From Piezodorus guildinii (lineage: Eukaryota > Arthropoda > Insecta > Hemiptera > Pentatomidae): a stretch of DNA of 64,000 nucleotides. Positions within the stretch are counted from its first letter, which is position 1, and each line of letters starts with the position of its first letter. Both the position numbers and the translations under genes were made by a program. Where the stretch lies: NCBI GenBank assembly GCA_023052935.1, contig CM041292.1, positions 135,298,951-135,362,950 of the forward strand, given 5' to 3'. Below the pieces are notes generated by a model that was not told where the DNA came from, searched no databases, and saw only the letters and a program-made list of their open reading frames with translations. Of the stretch, positions 1 through 11,038 are shown piece by piece.

Positions 1-158
1 CAGAGAACCAAAAATTGGAGACCAAAACATTACCAGTTCGAGCCTCGGTTCCGGGGGGACTTTTATCTCTGCATTTATACCCCGCCCGAGAAACCCCCGT
101 ATAGCCTTCAAAGGCGAGGTAGGGGTGAACAGAAAAAATAAAATAAATAAATATGTAA
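1..158 (+). repeat. tRNA-derived SINE (family II), cut by the window start
   Basis: The first bases hold a Pol III B-box-like segment (AGTTCGAGCCTC, near base 36), then a body ending in an A/T-rich tail (AAATAAAATAAATAAAT). The body stretch TATAGCCTTCAAAGGCGAG also occurs in the minus-strand copy at 46167-46380, which has the tRNA-like head missing here. The head lies before base 1. Family membership rests on that shared stretch and the same order of blocks. Confidence 0.7.
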
Positions 159-1230
159 GTGCAAGTGAAAATAGCTACTAGCAAATAAACTAGACTAATT
201 TTGATTTTTTGACAAATTTATGTTTCTAATTTCAACCGATGATTAAATATAAGAGTTAATAGAGAATATATAATAAACATAATATTTTCTTGCTTTTTTT
301 TACGATGAACTAATAACCCCAAAGTAATAACATTTACCGAATCTAAACTGCTCCCCTGTGAAGGAAGGGCGATTCGCTAGTATAGATATATAGAAATTGC
401 CATACTTGTATATAGATATGGTATGAATACGTATGTAGCTACAAATAGTTTAACACCCCATTGCTAGATTCTTAGGAAACATCCTTCCTCTCATGTATTT
501 ATATATAAGCGAAAAGAGTTGCAATATATGATATAATAAAATTATTCATGCGAAAAGTGTCTGTCTATAAAGAGATGCAATATTGGAGTTAGGAGAGACC
601 TAGCTGCAATCCATACTATAGTAGCTGAGCATCTTTGACAAAAATCTACGTGACTTTTCTCTTGCTAAAATTGCTTTATCACTTCCTTGTTTCCTCTTCC
701 TTAGCTTGTTCTTTTTCGCAGACAACACGTCCCTGGGCCGGTGGATGGGGCTCTATTCTCCCCAACTTTCTGCTCCTTTCCACTCCATCAGAAATCCGAG
801 CACGTATTGGTCCACTCCACTATTCGGTAATATATCCTAATGGGTATGAAAACGAAATTAGCTGTTTGTACATGATTTATTGTTCTAGTATATTATTTAA
901 TTTTCTTTAGTTGTTTTTTTATTACGATCTTTAATTTAAGATCATTATCATCACTATCATTTAATCCCTTTAAGCGTTATACTTTTCAAATCTATTCCTA
1001 GCAAATACAATTAATTGTGAAAGTTGATTTTGAAAGGCAATACTAAACTTTCCATATGTTTCCAACGTTTTATTCCAAAATTGTATTAATTATGATTAAT
1101 GTTGCATTTGTTCTTTTTTTTTCAAATTTTAATAAGTCCATCTGTGACTACGAATTTTAATTAAAACCTTCAAAATTGCTTTTATGCAACGATGATAATA
1201 ATAACTAGACGTTGATATCAGATGGTCATT
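159..1230. other. AT-rich non-coding DNA
   Basis: No repeat recognised and no credible gene. The segment near 640-840 has a pyrimidine tract and CAG followed by about 100 bases of more balanced composition, but the open frame there lacks recognisable protein features and I do not call an exon. Confidence 0.5.
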
Positions 1231-1234
1231 TTTA

Positions 1235-2065
1235 TAATTAATTCAATATCTCAGTAATTTTTGAAGATAGAGAAAAAATGTGTTTGTGTTTTTTAGCCAA
1301 AAACCGTGAACAATTATAAAAAAGAGAAAAAGAAAAGGAAAAATCGAAATTTTACCCATAAACCCAGTTATTTTTTAAGATACAGAAAAATATGTATAGT
1401 TTTAGAATCAGTAATGCGCATGAACAAAGAGAAAAAAAAATCTTATATGGTCAAGCCAAAACATAAAGAGATGTGATTTCCTGATAACTCGGTTGTTATT
1501 GAACATAGAGAAAAAATTTAAGGTGTTCTGAAATAAGACAATTTTATTTGAAGAATAATCGACACAACCCACCCCTCCCCATTCAAAATTTGAGTCTGCA
1601 GACCTTAGTTTTTTGGACGCAGAGGTCCTAGAAAAATATATTTCTGTCAAAAACCGATGAAATAAAAAATGAACAAATCATTTCACGAGAACAAGATGAG
1701 GAAGAAAGTATTAACAAATTAATAGAATTCGCCAAAATGGTTCTACCATAAAATATAATTATTTCGACCACGCCAATGACCCTCAATGGTAGAGGCGGAT
1801 AAGCAAATGAAAAAAATATATATAAAATAAATAAATAAAATAAAATTATTAGTGTTTTCTATTTAATACACCGCAAATAATCATAAAAAAATTGAAATTT
1901 TATCTATATAGATATACTCCCATAACTCAGTTACTTTTAAAGATAGAGAAAAAGTATATATCGAGTTTAAATAGAGAAAAATTATATACAGAGTTTTAGA
2001 ATCAGTAATGGGAGGTAAAAGAAACGTATAACCCGAATATCGAAAAAAAAAAAATCTGTCTGTAT
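1235..2065. repeat. Diverged local repeat units
   Basis: Several related blocks recur here: a CTCAGTTA-like core followed by T-run, AAGATAGAGAAAAA (near 1250, 1360, 1490 and 1930) and the shared phrase GTTTTAGAATCAGTAATG (near 1397 and 2004). They look like a locally duplicated, decayed non-coding repeat. No coding capacity or terminal structure is visible. Confidence 0.45.
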
Positions 2066-2399
2066 GATTTTTCGTGTGATTAAATTTCCTACCAAAAAAA
2101 AGAAGAATCATTGAAATCAGTTCAGAAATAAAAGAAATATAGCGTTTTCACATTATCAGTTGGATAGGCCATTTTCCTTTGCATTATTTATTGTTTTTCA
2201 TGTTAGTATCCTTTGAACAGCTATATAAACATTTATATCCTAATATGGTTATTTCGAAATTATAAACCATTTTGGAATAATTGGCAGCATTTTTATTAAT
2301 TGTGCTTTATAGAATTGTGACCGTAATGTTAATTTGGGTTACAGCAAAAGAAAATTTGTAAAACAAGGGAAAACAAGATAGAGAAGGGATACTTTCTTG
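2066..2399. other. AT-rich non-coding DNA
   Basis: Nothing recognisable. Confidence 0.5.
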
Positions 2400-2640
2400 C
2401 GGGCTTTATTGATGATTGTCATTCTCTAGGGCTTATTTATTGGCAATCTGAGTTGCGATAATAAAGATAAACCAGAGAGCCATTACCTGAGGGTTCTAAT
2501 AAGGCAGCAATTGGAGCAATCGTAGCCATTCCCGTCCTTGAATATTTCATAGATCCCTGATTGCTCTAGCAATATCACTCAGTTGGAGGTTGATCTTCAC
2601 CCTCTGATACTGGAAATATCAGCACGGCTCAAGTTAATTT
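2400..2640. other. Complex non-coding island (possible conserved element)
   Basis: Base composition is more even than the flanks, there is no homopolymer or microsatellite, no ORF of note, and no second copy in the window. AATAAAGATAAA and ATTTATTGGCAAT-like motifs could bind GATA or homeodomain factors. This is inference only, and cross-species alignment would decide. Confidence 0.2.
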
Positions 2641-3690
2641 TATAATGATTTAATGGAAGTAATGATTTAGTCTGAAAAAATCTTGCTTGTAATCACAATA
2701 TTATAAAATGATCTACATGCGGTCTTCCAATGTTACATTACTTCCGACTTGTTTAACATCAAAAATACTGAAAGCCATTTACATCAAGTTTCATATCACT
2801 TCTTTATTGTATTACACATACCTCTGTAAGCAATTATATTATGTTTCAATTTCGAGTAATTCAATAACTATGGTTAAATCAATAATAAAGGCGAATCAGT
2901 TAGTAACAAAGACAATGTATATAACCAACTGCGTATGATTCAGATATAAAGGGCGGGGTTCTTTCTTTTAATTCTGTTTTTTACTAACTAAAAGATCCAG
3001 AAATCATTGTCATATTTTATACAGGGATTATATCTACCCGGATGTGTTTTGCTATTTGTTATTTATCTTTCTTAGCAAGTCCAGTTAATCTTACAGGTTA
3101 TTTGACTTTTTTAGCAAGACTGGGAAGGCCGATATTCATTGCGTGAAATCGCCACATTCTAACCAAGTATTTCATAACATTTTATATTCTATTTCACTTT
3201 CTTGATTTGGTGGGCGTACCTATATAGTTCTACAACAGATATTTGAAAAACGGGAATGGTTGACGTAAGAAATCGGTTGCCAACCGTTTTTTTATTATTA
3301 TCTAGATAATATCTGGAGATTTTTACTAGATGTCATTCCATTGTAGTAATTATACCATTTTCAATGTATGAGATTCTGTTCAAGCTTTGTTAAGGAAATT
3401 TTGTTCCTCAGCTTGGTAAGTAAATGATATCTTAAGCGGCTCACTATTCTTTGCCACTTACCTGATCATTGCAGTATAAAACTAATACTTTGGTAGTTAT
3501 TGGCAGCTGTTTTGGTTTTGAAATCCGGTTTAGGACTGAATGGTATATGACCAATATTCCAAAGCCATAAAAGTAGGTAAAGAATTCATTTAATGAAAAT
3601 CTGACTATGACTAAGCTGACTATTTTTTAATGTAACGTGTGGCTTTATGTATTACCTAGATATACCTCTACACCAAGTTGAAGTGGCTCC
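2641..3690. other. AT-rich non-coding DNA
   Basis: Two short similar phrases (TTAGCAAGTCCAG near 3073 and TTAGCAAGACTGG near 3111) are the only pattern seen. The short frame at 2708-2938 has no protein-like character. Confidence 0.45.
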
Positions 3691-3799
3691 TCCCCTTCAC
3701 AAGCAGACTCTATATAAACAAAGACAATAAGGACAATATTAGATATGAATAAATACAGCTTTCTTCATTTCTATACCAAACGATAAAATCCCTGCATCC

Positions 3800-4035
3800 T
3801 TCCTATATCCACAGTCTCCTTCAATTTAAATCCTCAGTCCACTTGCTTGGAACAAGATCCCAAAGAACTATGCCTTTGATCGATCCTTTCTTGCCCGTTC
3901 TTTTGCATTCTGGAATTCCATTCCTTCCTATATACGTCGTGCTTCTTCCTTATTCACCTTTAAAGATCTCCTTTTCCAGCATCTATTATCCCTCACAGAC
4001 GCTGGTTTTATGTTAATATATATGATTTTATTTGT
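3800..4035 (+). pseudogene. Decayed LINE reverse-transcriptase C-terminal fragment
   Basis: Reading this strand gives a stretch like RSFAFWNSIPSYIRRASS followed by a short helix-like tail and an A/T-rich end. The aromatic-Trp-Asn-Ser-hydrophobic-Pro pattern is typical of the last residues of CR1/L2/Jockey-type LINE polymerases. There is no start or upstream catalytic region, so this is a 5'-truncated dead copy. The exact clade is uncertain. Confidence 0.5.
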
Positions 4036-4209
4036 AAGACTTTTTTTTTTCTTTTTTGTAATGCATACATATGGTTGTTTAATAATTTTAAAAAGTTAGA
4101 TGTATCAGAGACAATCTTAATATTCGTCGAAAAAAATTATTGTTTTTCTTAGGAAGAATTTACTGTAATAAATATGTTTTTATTAATGTAGCAAAGATAC
4201 CCTCTTTTC

Positions 4210-4520
4210 TTCTGTCAAGAGTTCTTTCGGACCTTGTTATTTATGCTGATTTTCATTGCGGTAACGAAGGTTCTGCAGATGGAAATTATCGGAAAAGAAA
4301 AGAAGGATTTCATGGTTCGGAAAGGCCAATCAGAGAGAGGATGAGAAGCGGACAATGACGCGGGTAATCCAATTATTGGCGGGAGAAGGTCCAGTTATAA
4401 ATCTGTATAAAAAGCAGGCGAGATCATATTTCGAGGCCCGGCCTGTGGGAGCCTTGTTAGGCCCTAAGATATTGCTTGTTAGTCCGCTCGCTCCCGAAAC
4501 AAAAACATAACGCTCATATC
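4210..4520. other. Complex non-coding island
   Basis: This has higher G+C and sequence complexity than the surrounding DNA. A 72-codon frame crosses it (4140-4358) but resembles no family I know. No copy elsewhere in the window. It could be a conserved regulatory block or an old unrecognised element. Confidence 0.2.
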
Positions 4521-4935
4521 CAGCCTATCCGCTTAGTTCGTCGAAATACCCATGTCTTTGATTCCGTCATACCAATGTCCCTACAGCTAAATCTCCTTAT
4601 TCTACAGTGCTTATTTACTGTAGAAATAGCGGTAATGAATATTAAAATTAACTAGGTTTTTGCTTAATTTATATGTTAATATATATCATGTATTTAGTAC
4701 AATAGCGCGAACGTCTATATGAGAGTTTTTCATCAATCATTTACGGCATGTTTAACCTCTTATATGTGTATACCAATGCCATCCTTTCTTGGAAAAAGGA
4801 AAAATAAACCTCTTGTATAAAAATTTGGAGTCTCATAGCATTGACTGCACAAAAAAAGGACTTTATATTCCTTGATACTAAGAATACTATCTTAGTCTTA
4901 GGCTCCTATTTATTTACAGATTTATTTTTCAAAAA
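4521..4935. other. AT-rich non-coding DNA
   Basis: Nothing recognisable. Confidence 0.5.
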
Positions 4936-4937
4936 TC

Positions 4938-5290
4938 TTTTATTGAGATATATTACAGTATGTTTCTAAATGAACAGTAGTTATATGAGACCACATTTAT
5001 ACAATATATACAGAAAATAATGATAAAGTCAAATTACATAAAATATAATATATGTGCAAAAATAAAGTAAAAAACAAAAACAAAACAACAAACTATAATT
5101 GAGATAAATACAAAGTGAGAAATAAATTAATATCATACACACATTCATAACTATATACAATATTTAAAATCTGCTAAAGGAACTCCAGACTGGGAATTTC
5201 CCACCACTTGTCGAAGGAAAAGCGGAATACCAGAGATCCCAACTGCTCTCTCTCTCAGTCGCGTCACTGGTGTGATCCAGTGGAGGCTGA
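4938..5290 (-). mobile_element. 5'-truncated Jockey-clade LINE: 3' UTR copy
   Basis: The reverse complement follows the 3' UTR of the full-length Jockey element at 27600-28040: the terminal GTAATATATCTCAATAAA, the A/T-rich T-run segment, and the stem-loop region with ACTGG...CCAGT and CTCAG...CTGAG arms. The stems are kept while the loop differs (ATCACA here, CTCAGA in the full-length copy). This is a diverged, non-coding fragment. Confidence 0.8.
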
Positions 5291-5405
5291 GTTAACAGAT
5301 CTAACCAAAACTTATAAAACACTCCTAACAAAGAGTATGCATAACAAATATCGTTACCAAATGACTGGTTTCTTGTTTGCTATAAATCATCAGCATATGG
5401 AACAT

Positions 5406-5670
5406 TTAGGTCATTATCGATGTGTTTATTCGTGGCAAAGTAAGGATCATTGAGGATTTTACGAATGATTTTGGGTTGCAAGGATTAGGATTCAAGAGGA
5501 ATTCGAAACAGAAGAGCCCCAAAGCTCAATCTTTTAAGTCCAGACTGACCTAATGATATTCATATACATGAGTCTTTTGTAGTTAATTGATAGGTTTGAG
5601 CGTTTGTCGGATAAGTGCTAAAGTAACCAAAAACGGCGGGCACTTTATTGTCGTTTCAGTCTTGTATGAG
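5406..5670 (-). pseudogene. LINE ORF2 C-terminal fragment, copy 1
   Basis: On the minus strand this contains the CAACCCAAAATCATTCGTAA-type block that encodes the QSKxLRxIxNAP-like region found near residue 820 of the intact ORF2 (about 27340-27385), plus the YKTxIxxxxxYGxELWG-like block. The frame is broken. It lies directly upstream of a second copy of the same stretch. Confidence 0.7.
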
Positions 5671-5679
5671 GGTTACAAG

Positions 5680-5900
5680 AGTTTATTTGTGACAAAGTAA
5701 GGAGCTTTGAGGATTTTACGAAGGATTTTGGATTGAATGCGGGAAGAATTTGATGGTTTAATAGAGCCCCATAGCTCTACTCCGTAAGTTCAGATTGGTC
5801 TTATAATAGTCATGTAGATGAGCGTTTTGTAGTTACGAGGAAGGTTTGACCGTTTGTCTAGTTAGTGTTGAAGTAGCCTAAAAAGGCGAAGATACAAAAA
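5680..5900 (-). pseudogene. LINE ORF2 C-terminal fragment, copy 2
   Basis: A second, closer match to the same ORF2 region: the reverse complement reads like NYKTLIYMTIIRPI followed by a stop and TYGVELWGS, matching the LIYKTVLKPIWTYGLELWG region of the intact element. The two fragments sit head to tail about 10 bp apart, as a tandem duplication or two independent truncated insertions. Confidence 0.7.
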
Positions 5901-6655
5901 TAGTATAACTATATTCTTGAGCGACATTTACAAAGTTCCTCATTGGGCCTCTGCCTTGAGATATAGTGATATATACTGATTTATTTTGGACAAAATGAAA
6001 GTTAAATTAATACTTTATTATGGGGAGATCAAGAAACTTTAAAATGGTGGAATGCTGTAAGACTTGGCTGAAGTTTCTTCTACACAGCTCTTTCGGATCG
6101 AAGTTTTCTTTCGGAGTGATAAAATAATCATGCTAAGTAAGAGGTTTTATACGGCTGAGTGAGGATAGGAATTAGACGCGTAGAACCCTCTGGAGGTGCC
6201 TGAAGAAGTGAGATGTGAGCTGTGCATGGGCCAGCCAGCGCCTCGGGCCAGAGCTCTACCGCCCCGAGAAAAAACTAATGGGATTCATATTGGATGATGG
6301 TCCGACCTACAGTTGTTAGCATTCTAACCGAAAGGTATGATAATAGATGTAATTTAATAAGGAAAACTCATTATCTAGTCAACATCTATTTATTTTTTCC
6401 TTTTGTGTTGGCCTCGTTTTTTGGTACCTAGCCTCTGTAAGTAGGGCCGTCTGTTTATTTTTCTGCGGCTGTGGAGATAATTATCTTGGTAACATGATAA
6501 AAAGAAGAGTGCTAGAGCAACCGGCTATTAAGTATTCACTTGCACACTACAACTATATAATCCTAGCTACTCTGTTTGGAATTGAATATGTTGTTCGGAA
6601 GCCAGAGCTTGATTTTGTTTATTAATTTTCAGTAAGTACTGGGATAATATTATGA
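5901..6655. other. Non-coding DNA
   Basis: No ORF of interest. A G+C-richer patch lies at 6160-6290 and is unique in the window. Confidence 0.4.
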
Positions 6656-6671
6656 CTTAATACTCTCCTTA

Positions 6672-6711
6672 GTATGTCCTGAATTGGACAGATTGTAATA
6701 TTGCTCAATGA

Positions 6712-6757
<46 letters not shown>
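6672..6757 (+). mobile_element. Minimal LINE 3'-tail insertion with target-site duplication
   Basis: A block of about 44 bp (TGTCCTGAATTGGACAGATT... through CTCAATGAATAAA) ends in roughly 44 A residues. It is flanked by AATACTCTCCTTA at 6659-6671 and 6756-6768, where the two A's on the right may belong to the tail. The same 3' terminus occurs at 58935-59002. This is the signature of target-primed reverse transcription that stopped almost at once. Confidence 0.85.
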
Positions 6758-6760
<3 letters not shown>

Positions 6761-6869
6761 TCTCCTTAATTACTCACCAAACATCGGGGACTTCTGTCGC
6801 ACATTTATAAACAATGGTGTAGTTTAGGTTATAGAGTGTAGGGTGTATGATGTATACGCATATCAATTT

Positions 6870-7330
6870 GAAAGGTAAGGTAAGGTACTTTAGGAAAATA
6901 AATAAAAAAACACTGCCAATTAAGCCCTGCTAGACTATTTCAATCAGAATAAAACTTATATTATATAAAAGCCCCTTCATTTTTATATCGATATAGCGAG
7001 TTAAATCAAAATCATTTGAGCCGGTTTTGAGAAAATTGTAAAAAGGTGCTAAATGTATGGTATAAAGCAGATCTACTGGTAAACCGATTTTAATAGTATA
7101 AGTTGCTGTAAGATCTCGGGCGTTGTCTTCAATATTAAATTTCAATTTGGAACCACTTTTCGCTTTCGTGCTGGACTTACCACGCACACACACGGACGAA
7201 CGGACACAGAGACCTTTTTGCGGGTCTTAAACGTATATTTCCGTTGAAAATTGGAATTCGAAAATTTTCACGATCGCAATACTTTCCCTTACTATATTTC
7301 ATATATAGGTAAGTGAAATTAAAAAAGAAA
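6870..7330 (+). repeat. Unclassified interspersed repeat, family A
   Basis: Shares ordered blocks with 18057-18415, 18600-19350, 41160-41830 and 50815-51590: AAGGTACTTTA, GACTATTTCAATC, ATCGATATAGCGAGTT, TTTTGAGAAAAT, ACTGGTAAACCGATTTTAAT, CGTATATTTCCGTTGAAAA, AATACTTTCCCTTACTATAT and TAGGTAAGTGAAATTAAAAA. No ORF is conserved among copies. An 87-codon minus-strand frame across it is incidental. Confidence 0.75.
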
Positions 7331-9370
7331 AAAAAATCCCATCTTTCAGATTGTTTAAATGTAAAAAATAATAAGATTAAATGAAATAGGTTGGACCTTT
7401 ATTCACTTGATTGGTTCAGCGTTTATTATTACCAATAAACATTAAAATAATTTAAATAAATACAAAAACGAACCTTATTGAATTTAATTAATGTTATTTT
7501 TGAAAACGTTTGTCAAATCAAATGTCTTATTTTTGTTTTTATCATTCTTCATATTCGCATTAAATCCTGGTATGATATCAAAGCTTCTAAATCTGTAAGA
7601 GCTTTTAAAATTAAGTATAATGAGAAAAGATAATGAGCCTTGGTTACAAAAGAAAATAGTTTAGTTAACAAGAATATAGAATTTAATTGAAAAAATTGTC
7701 TTATAATGTGTAAGGGAAGCTTAAAGATCATTTCAACCTTACTCAGCATCATGAAAATGGAATATTAACCGAAAGGGTGCTCCTATAAGGAAAACACCGC
7801 AGTAAAGAACAAATTAAATCGTGGTAAGTGTCACGAGAGAGAATCCGCATTTTTCAAGTCATGGTAGGAAAAGAAGCACCGAGTTGTTTTAATTAATTTT
7901 ATAAAAGTCTTCGAACATTGAAAAAAAAACAAAAAAAACATTGTAGTTGAAATGGTGTTTTTATTTCGAGTATTTCGGGTGAAGAAAAAACCTGGTTGCT
8001 AGAAAAATATGCACATCGAGGCAATGCCAATTGAAGAAATTCCGTTATTAGTAAATAACTGATAACTTGATGATAACTGTTTTCTCTTTAAGAGAAATGA
8101 ACGTTCGAAATATATAATAAGTGTTATTTTCTTTATTTATCAATTTTGTTTTTGTTGAAGTTGTTGGCCAATCAATGTTCCAATCCTCAACACTTTAGTG
8201 ATTATCTTAAGGATTACTAATATTATCATTAGGGTGACGATAATTAGAAAGCTGACTTTTTGTATGTATTTACACAAGCATGAAGTTAGTGAGTATTATG
8301 TAGGTATCATAAGCCAACTTGAGTAGGTATGTAGTAAAATACACTTGCTACTATCGATGACGTAATATAGCCACCCCTTTATTACTGTCTAAAATTAAAA
8401 AAATTTAGATGAACACAAAAATCTTATACTTACAAGGTACGTAAGAAACTATTTTCATCAAGTGTTATGGGGGTGGAAAGAACAATTATTATTAATGAAG
8501 GAAATTGCTAATAACGTGGGTAGTATTAATGGAATATAAAAGAGTCTATGAAATTTTCCTGAGGATTAAGAACTAACTTTTTTAATCCCTCTGGAAGTTC
8601 CATACAAATAATAAGGATTCATTTCTTTCTAGTTTTATTCTATTGTATATATACTAAAAGTATCCTCCACAGCACATCTTTTTTAATTATGTGTTAATGG
8701 TTATTATGTGATTATTTAAGAGACTGGACTACTTTGAAACAGCATTATTTATGTTTTGTGTATTTTATTATATAATGCAATAAAGATTATATAATAAAAA
8801 TTCTTTTGTAAATGAATTTCATTAGAATTAAAAAAAAAAACGAAAACAATCAAATAGTTACAGGTTTCACTTTGTTGCACAAATAAATTGAAAATAACAC
8901 CATAGTGTTCATTGAATTAATATCTTACAGTTCTCCAAGAGTATATTTCAAAATTTCCTTTGATTACGATTCCATATTGCCATGAATCCAAAAAGAAAAT
9001 TTTGATTCGTGCCTCTGGTTCCCTCGGCTTTGGATTAATAGTTAGTTCGTGAGAGGTCTATCTGTTTCCTTTCTTCACGTCTCCGATTTGAGGAAGACTG
9101 GCAGAGGCTGTAGAAGTATAAACAGCTGCATTGTAAAAGTTTCCGAGTCGTGTTCTCTTCTTTTATAATGGTCATAATATAGACCTGCTGTCTTAGTCGG
9201 ATTTCTCTGGTTCGGTAATACATAAAGATTTATTGTTGAATATTAATCATCGTTGTAAATGTAATAAGTTTCTTTTTAATCTACTTGACAACTACGATAA
9301 TTAAAATTACACTGTACCAGATTTTTTGAACTTTTCATTACATTACATAGAAGTTTGAAAAAAAAAAAGA
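7331..9370. other. AT-rich non-coding DNA
   Basis: No recognisable gene or repeat. Small frames at 7549-7752 and 9035-9223 look like chance. Confidence 0.5.
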
Positions 9371-9374
9371 AAAG

Positions 9375-9388
<14 letters not shown>

Positions 9389-9446
<58 letters not shown>
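9389..9446. repeat. (TA)n microsatellite, left half
   Basis: Uninterrupted TA dinucleotides preceded by an A-rich run from about 9358. The array resumes at 14872 beyond the Gypsy-1 element, so the element landed inside one TA array. Confidence 0.9.
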
Positions 9447-9448
<2 letters not shown>

Positions 9449-9630
9449 TTAAGATGAGATGACTATCAATATAGACCTAATCCTATTTTCTGTAAATATA
9501 AACATATGATAAAAGTATAAATAGTGGATTAAAATGCAGAATAAATCAGTTGTTATCTAGCAAGCGTAAGTGTTGTTTCTCCTCCCTAATTTTTTTTTTT
9601 TTATTATAATTTTCTCGGCTGAACTTAAGT
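9447..9630 (+). repeat. Gypsy-1 5' LTR (184 bp)
   Basis: Matches the 3' LTR base for base except for 9536-9602, which is absent there. It contains a TATA-like TATAAATAG (9516-9524) and AATAAA (9540-9545). The terminal motif AGTTA resembles that of gypsy-type LTRs of insects rather than TG...CA. Confidence 0.92.
9516..9524 (+). promoter_or_regulatory. Putative TATA box in Gypsy-1 LTR
   Basis: TATAAATAG lies 24 bp upstream of an AATAAA motif, a compact promoter and polyadenylation arrangement that fits a 184-bp LTR. Position and motif only; the transcription start is not known. Confidence 0.5.
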
Positions 9631-9647
9631 GGTGCCGAAACCCGGGA
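9630..9647 (+). other. Gypsy-1 primer binding site (tRNA-Phe type)
   Basis: TGGTGCCGAAACCCGGGA, starting with the last T of the LTR, is complementary to the 3' end of animal tRNA-Phe (acceptor TTTCGGC plus CCA). It primes minus-strand DNA synthesis. The assignment rests on general knowledge of tRNA-Phe and was not checked against this genome. Confidence 0.85.
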
Positions 9648-9760
9648 CTTTACTTGCAGTATTTTGAGTACTAAAAGAAAAGTGTTTTTTTTTAATTCTT
9701 TTTGGCGTTTCTCTGTTTTAATTTTTTTTTCTTTCCGTTGTTTTGTAAAATTTGGAAAAC

Positions 9761-11038
9761 ATGGCCGAAGATGTTTTGAGACCAGCAGTTCTCACACTAC
9801 CAGAAGACGTGGTGTTACCTCAGGCGGCACAGCAGGTGGTACCCCCTGAGATGCCCCCTCTACCGGCGGAAACACTGGCAGGGGCCCACGCAACCACGCT
9901 GGAGTGGGTCAAAGTGTGGACGGCAACAGCACAAGATATAAGAAAGGCCATCTCGGAACTTGAACGATTCGACGGCGAGGTTGGTGATCTTAACCATTTT
10001 CTAAAGGGAGGAGACAGAATCATGGCTAGTATAGAAGCGAAATTGGAGGAACGGCTGATGGACTCACAAGATGCCGTATCGCTTCGGGCAGCCCTGGTAT
10101 GCCGAGTCCGTAGGCAGATTTTAAATCTCATACAGGCTGATGAGGACACGCCGTGGGTCTTCATTAAGGATAGGCTGAAGAAGGCATTTGGAGGAGGCAG
10201 GTGGGCTCCGGAAGAGGACATATTCCAGATGTTCCGCGAGACAAAGCGACCACACCAGACGAGCAGTCAGTATGCTGGGATATTACTGGCTCGATATAAT
10301 CGGATAACGGAGAAGTTAAGAGAAGCGCACTGCACAGAAGAGGTGGAAGGTAGGATGGGCTTTCTCTCGACGATTTTGAAAGTCCCATTGGCCAGGGAGA
10401 CGGGAAAGAAAGAAGGCCTCCCCCGGGATAGGACATTCGTCGAATGCGCTCAGGAGATGGTGGATGCGAGCGCGAGAGAGGAGGAGTCCAGGTACGGGGA
10501 AGTCGAAATGGAGTGGACAAAGGTGCCCTACAGGAGGACTGAACCCCATAGGAATAGACCGGAAAATTGGAGGAGGAAGATGCCGGAGTCTTACGGGAGA
10601 GAGAGAGGTACCCCTAGAGACAGGAGACAAGGAAGGGAGAGGAAGAGCTTTCGCAAGGAAGACCGAAAGTGCCACGGATGCGGAAAGATTGGCCATCTCG
10701 TAGCTCAGTGTCCGCGTACTCGATGTTTTGAGTGCGGAACAGAGGGACACATTGCTCGACAGTGTCCGTACATGAGCAGGAACAGAGACACGGGCAGAGG
10801 TGAGCCCATGGAAGTCAATGCTCAAAGGGTGTGGAGGAATACCAGAACCACATCGGATTCAGCGCATTCTTCGGACTCATCAGAGACGGATGAGGACAGG
10901 AGCGAACCAGGAGACAGCAGGAAGGAAGACGTAAGGAGCGTGAGGAGGAGTGAAGGGCGTCGAGGAGCAGCTGGGAGCGTGAGGAGAGGCGAAGGGCGTC
11001 GAGGAGCGGCTGGGAGCAGAAGACGTCATGATGAATGA
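9761..11038 (+). CDS. gag: Gypsy-1 Gag
   Basis: 425 residues from ATG 9761, chosen because it sits in a good initiation context (AAAACATGG); the same frame is open a few codons upstream but without ATG. Gag forms the particle and binds element RNA. The middle part is a retrotransposon-gag-like helical capsid region (around residues 60-200). A basic stretch leads to two CCHC zinc knuckles, CHGCGKIGHLVAQC (from residue 304) and CFECGTEGHIARQC (from residue 322). The tail is Arg/Ser/Glu-rich and includes a 13-residue tandem duplication. The frame ends with TGA at 11036-11038, and the pol frame continues in the same phase. Confidence 0.93.
   Translation: MAEDVLRPAVLTLPEDVVLPQAAQQVVPPEMPPLPAETLAGAHATTLEWVKVWTATAQDIRKAISELERFDGEVGDLNHFLKGGDRIMASIEAKLEERLMDSQDAVSLRAALVCRVRRQILNLIQADEDTPWVFIKDRLKKAFGGGRWAPEEDIFQMFRETKRPHQTSSQYAGILLARYNRITEKLREAHCTEEVEGRMGFLSTILKVPLARETGKKEGLPRDRTFVECAQEMVDASAREEESRYGEVEMEWTKVPYRRTEPHRNRPENWRRKMPESYGRERGTPRDRRQGRERKSFRKEDRKCHGCGKIGHLVAQCPRTRCFECGTEGHIARQCPYMSRNRDTGRGEPMEVNAQRVWRNTRTTSDSAHSSDSSETDEDRSEPGDSRKEDVRSVRRSEGRRGAAGSVRRGEGRRGAAGSRRRHDE
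10940..11017 (+). repeat. 39-bp tandem duplication in gag
   Basis: Two adjacent 39-bp copies (10940-10978 and 10979-11017) differ at a few bases and encode the repeated SVRRxEGRRGAAG-type motif at the Gag C-terminus. The length is a multiple of three, so the frame is kept. Confidence 0.85.

Noticed and set aside
635..910. 91-codon frame preceded by a pyrimidine tract.
   Set aside because: No ATG-led start in good context and no family features; composition fits chance in AT-rich DNA.
9820..10825. Long minus-strand frames (118-169 codons) over Gypsy-1 gag.
   Set aside because: Shadows of the G+C-rich gag reading frame; no protein motifs.
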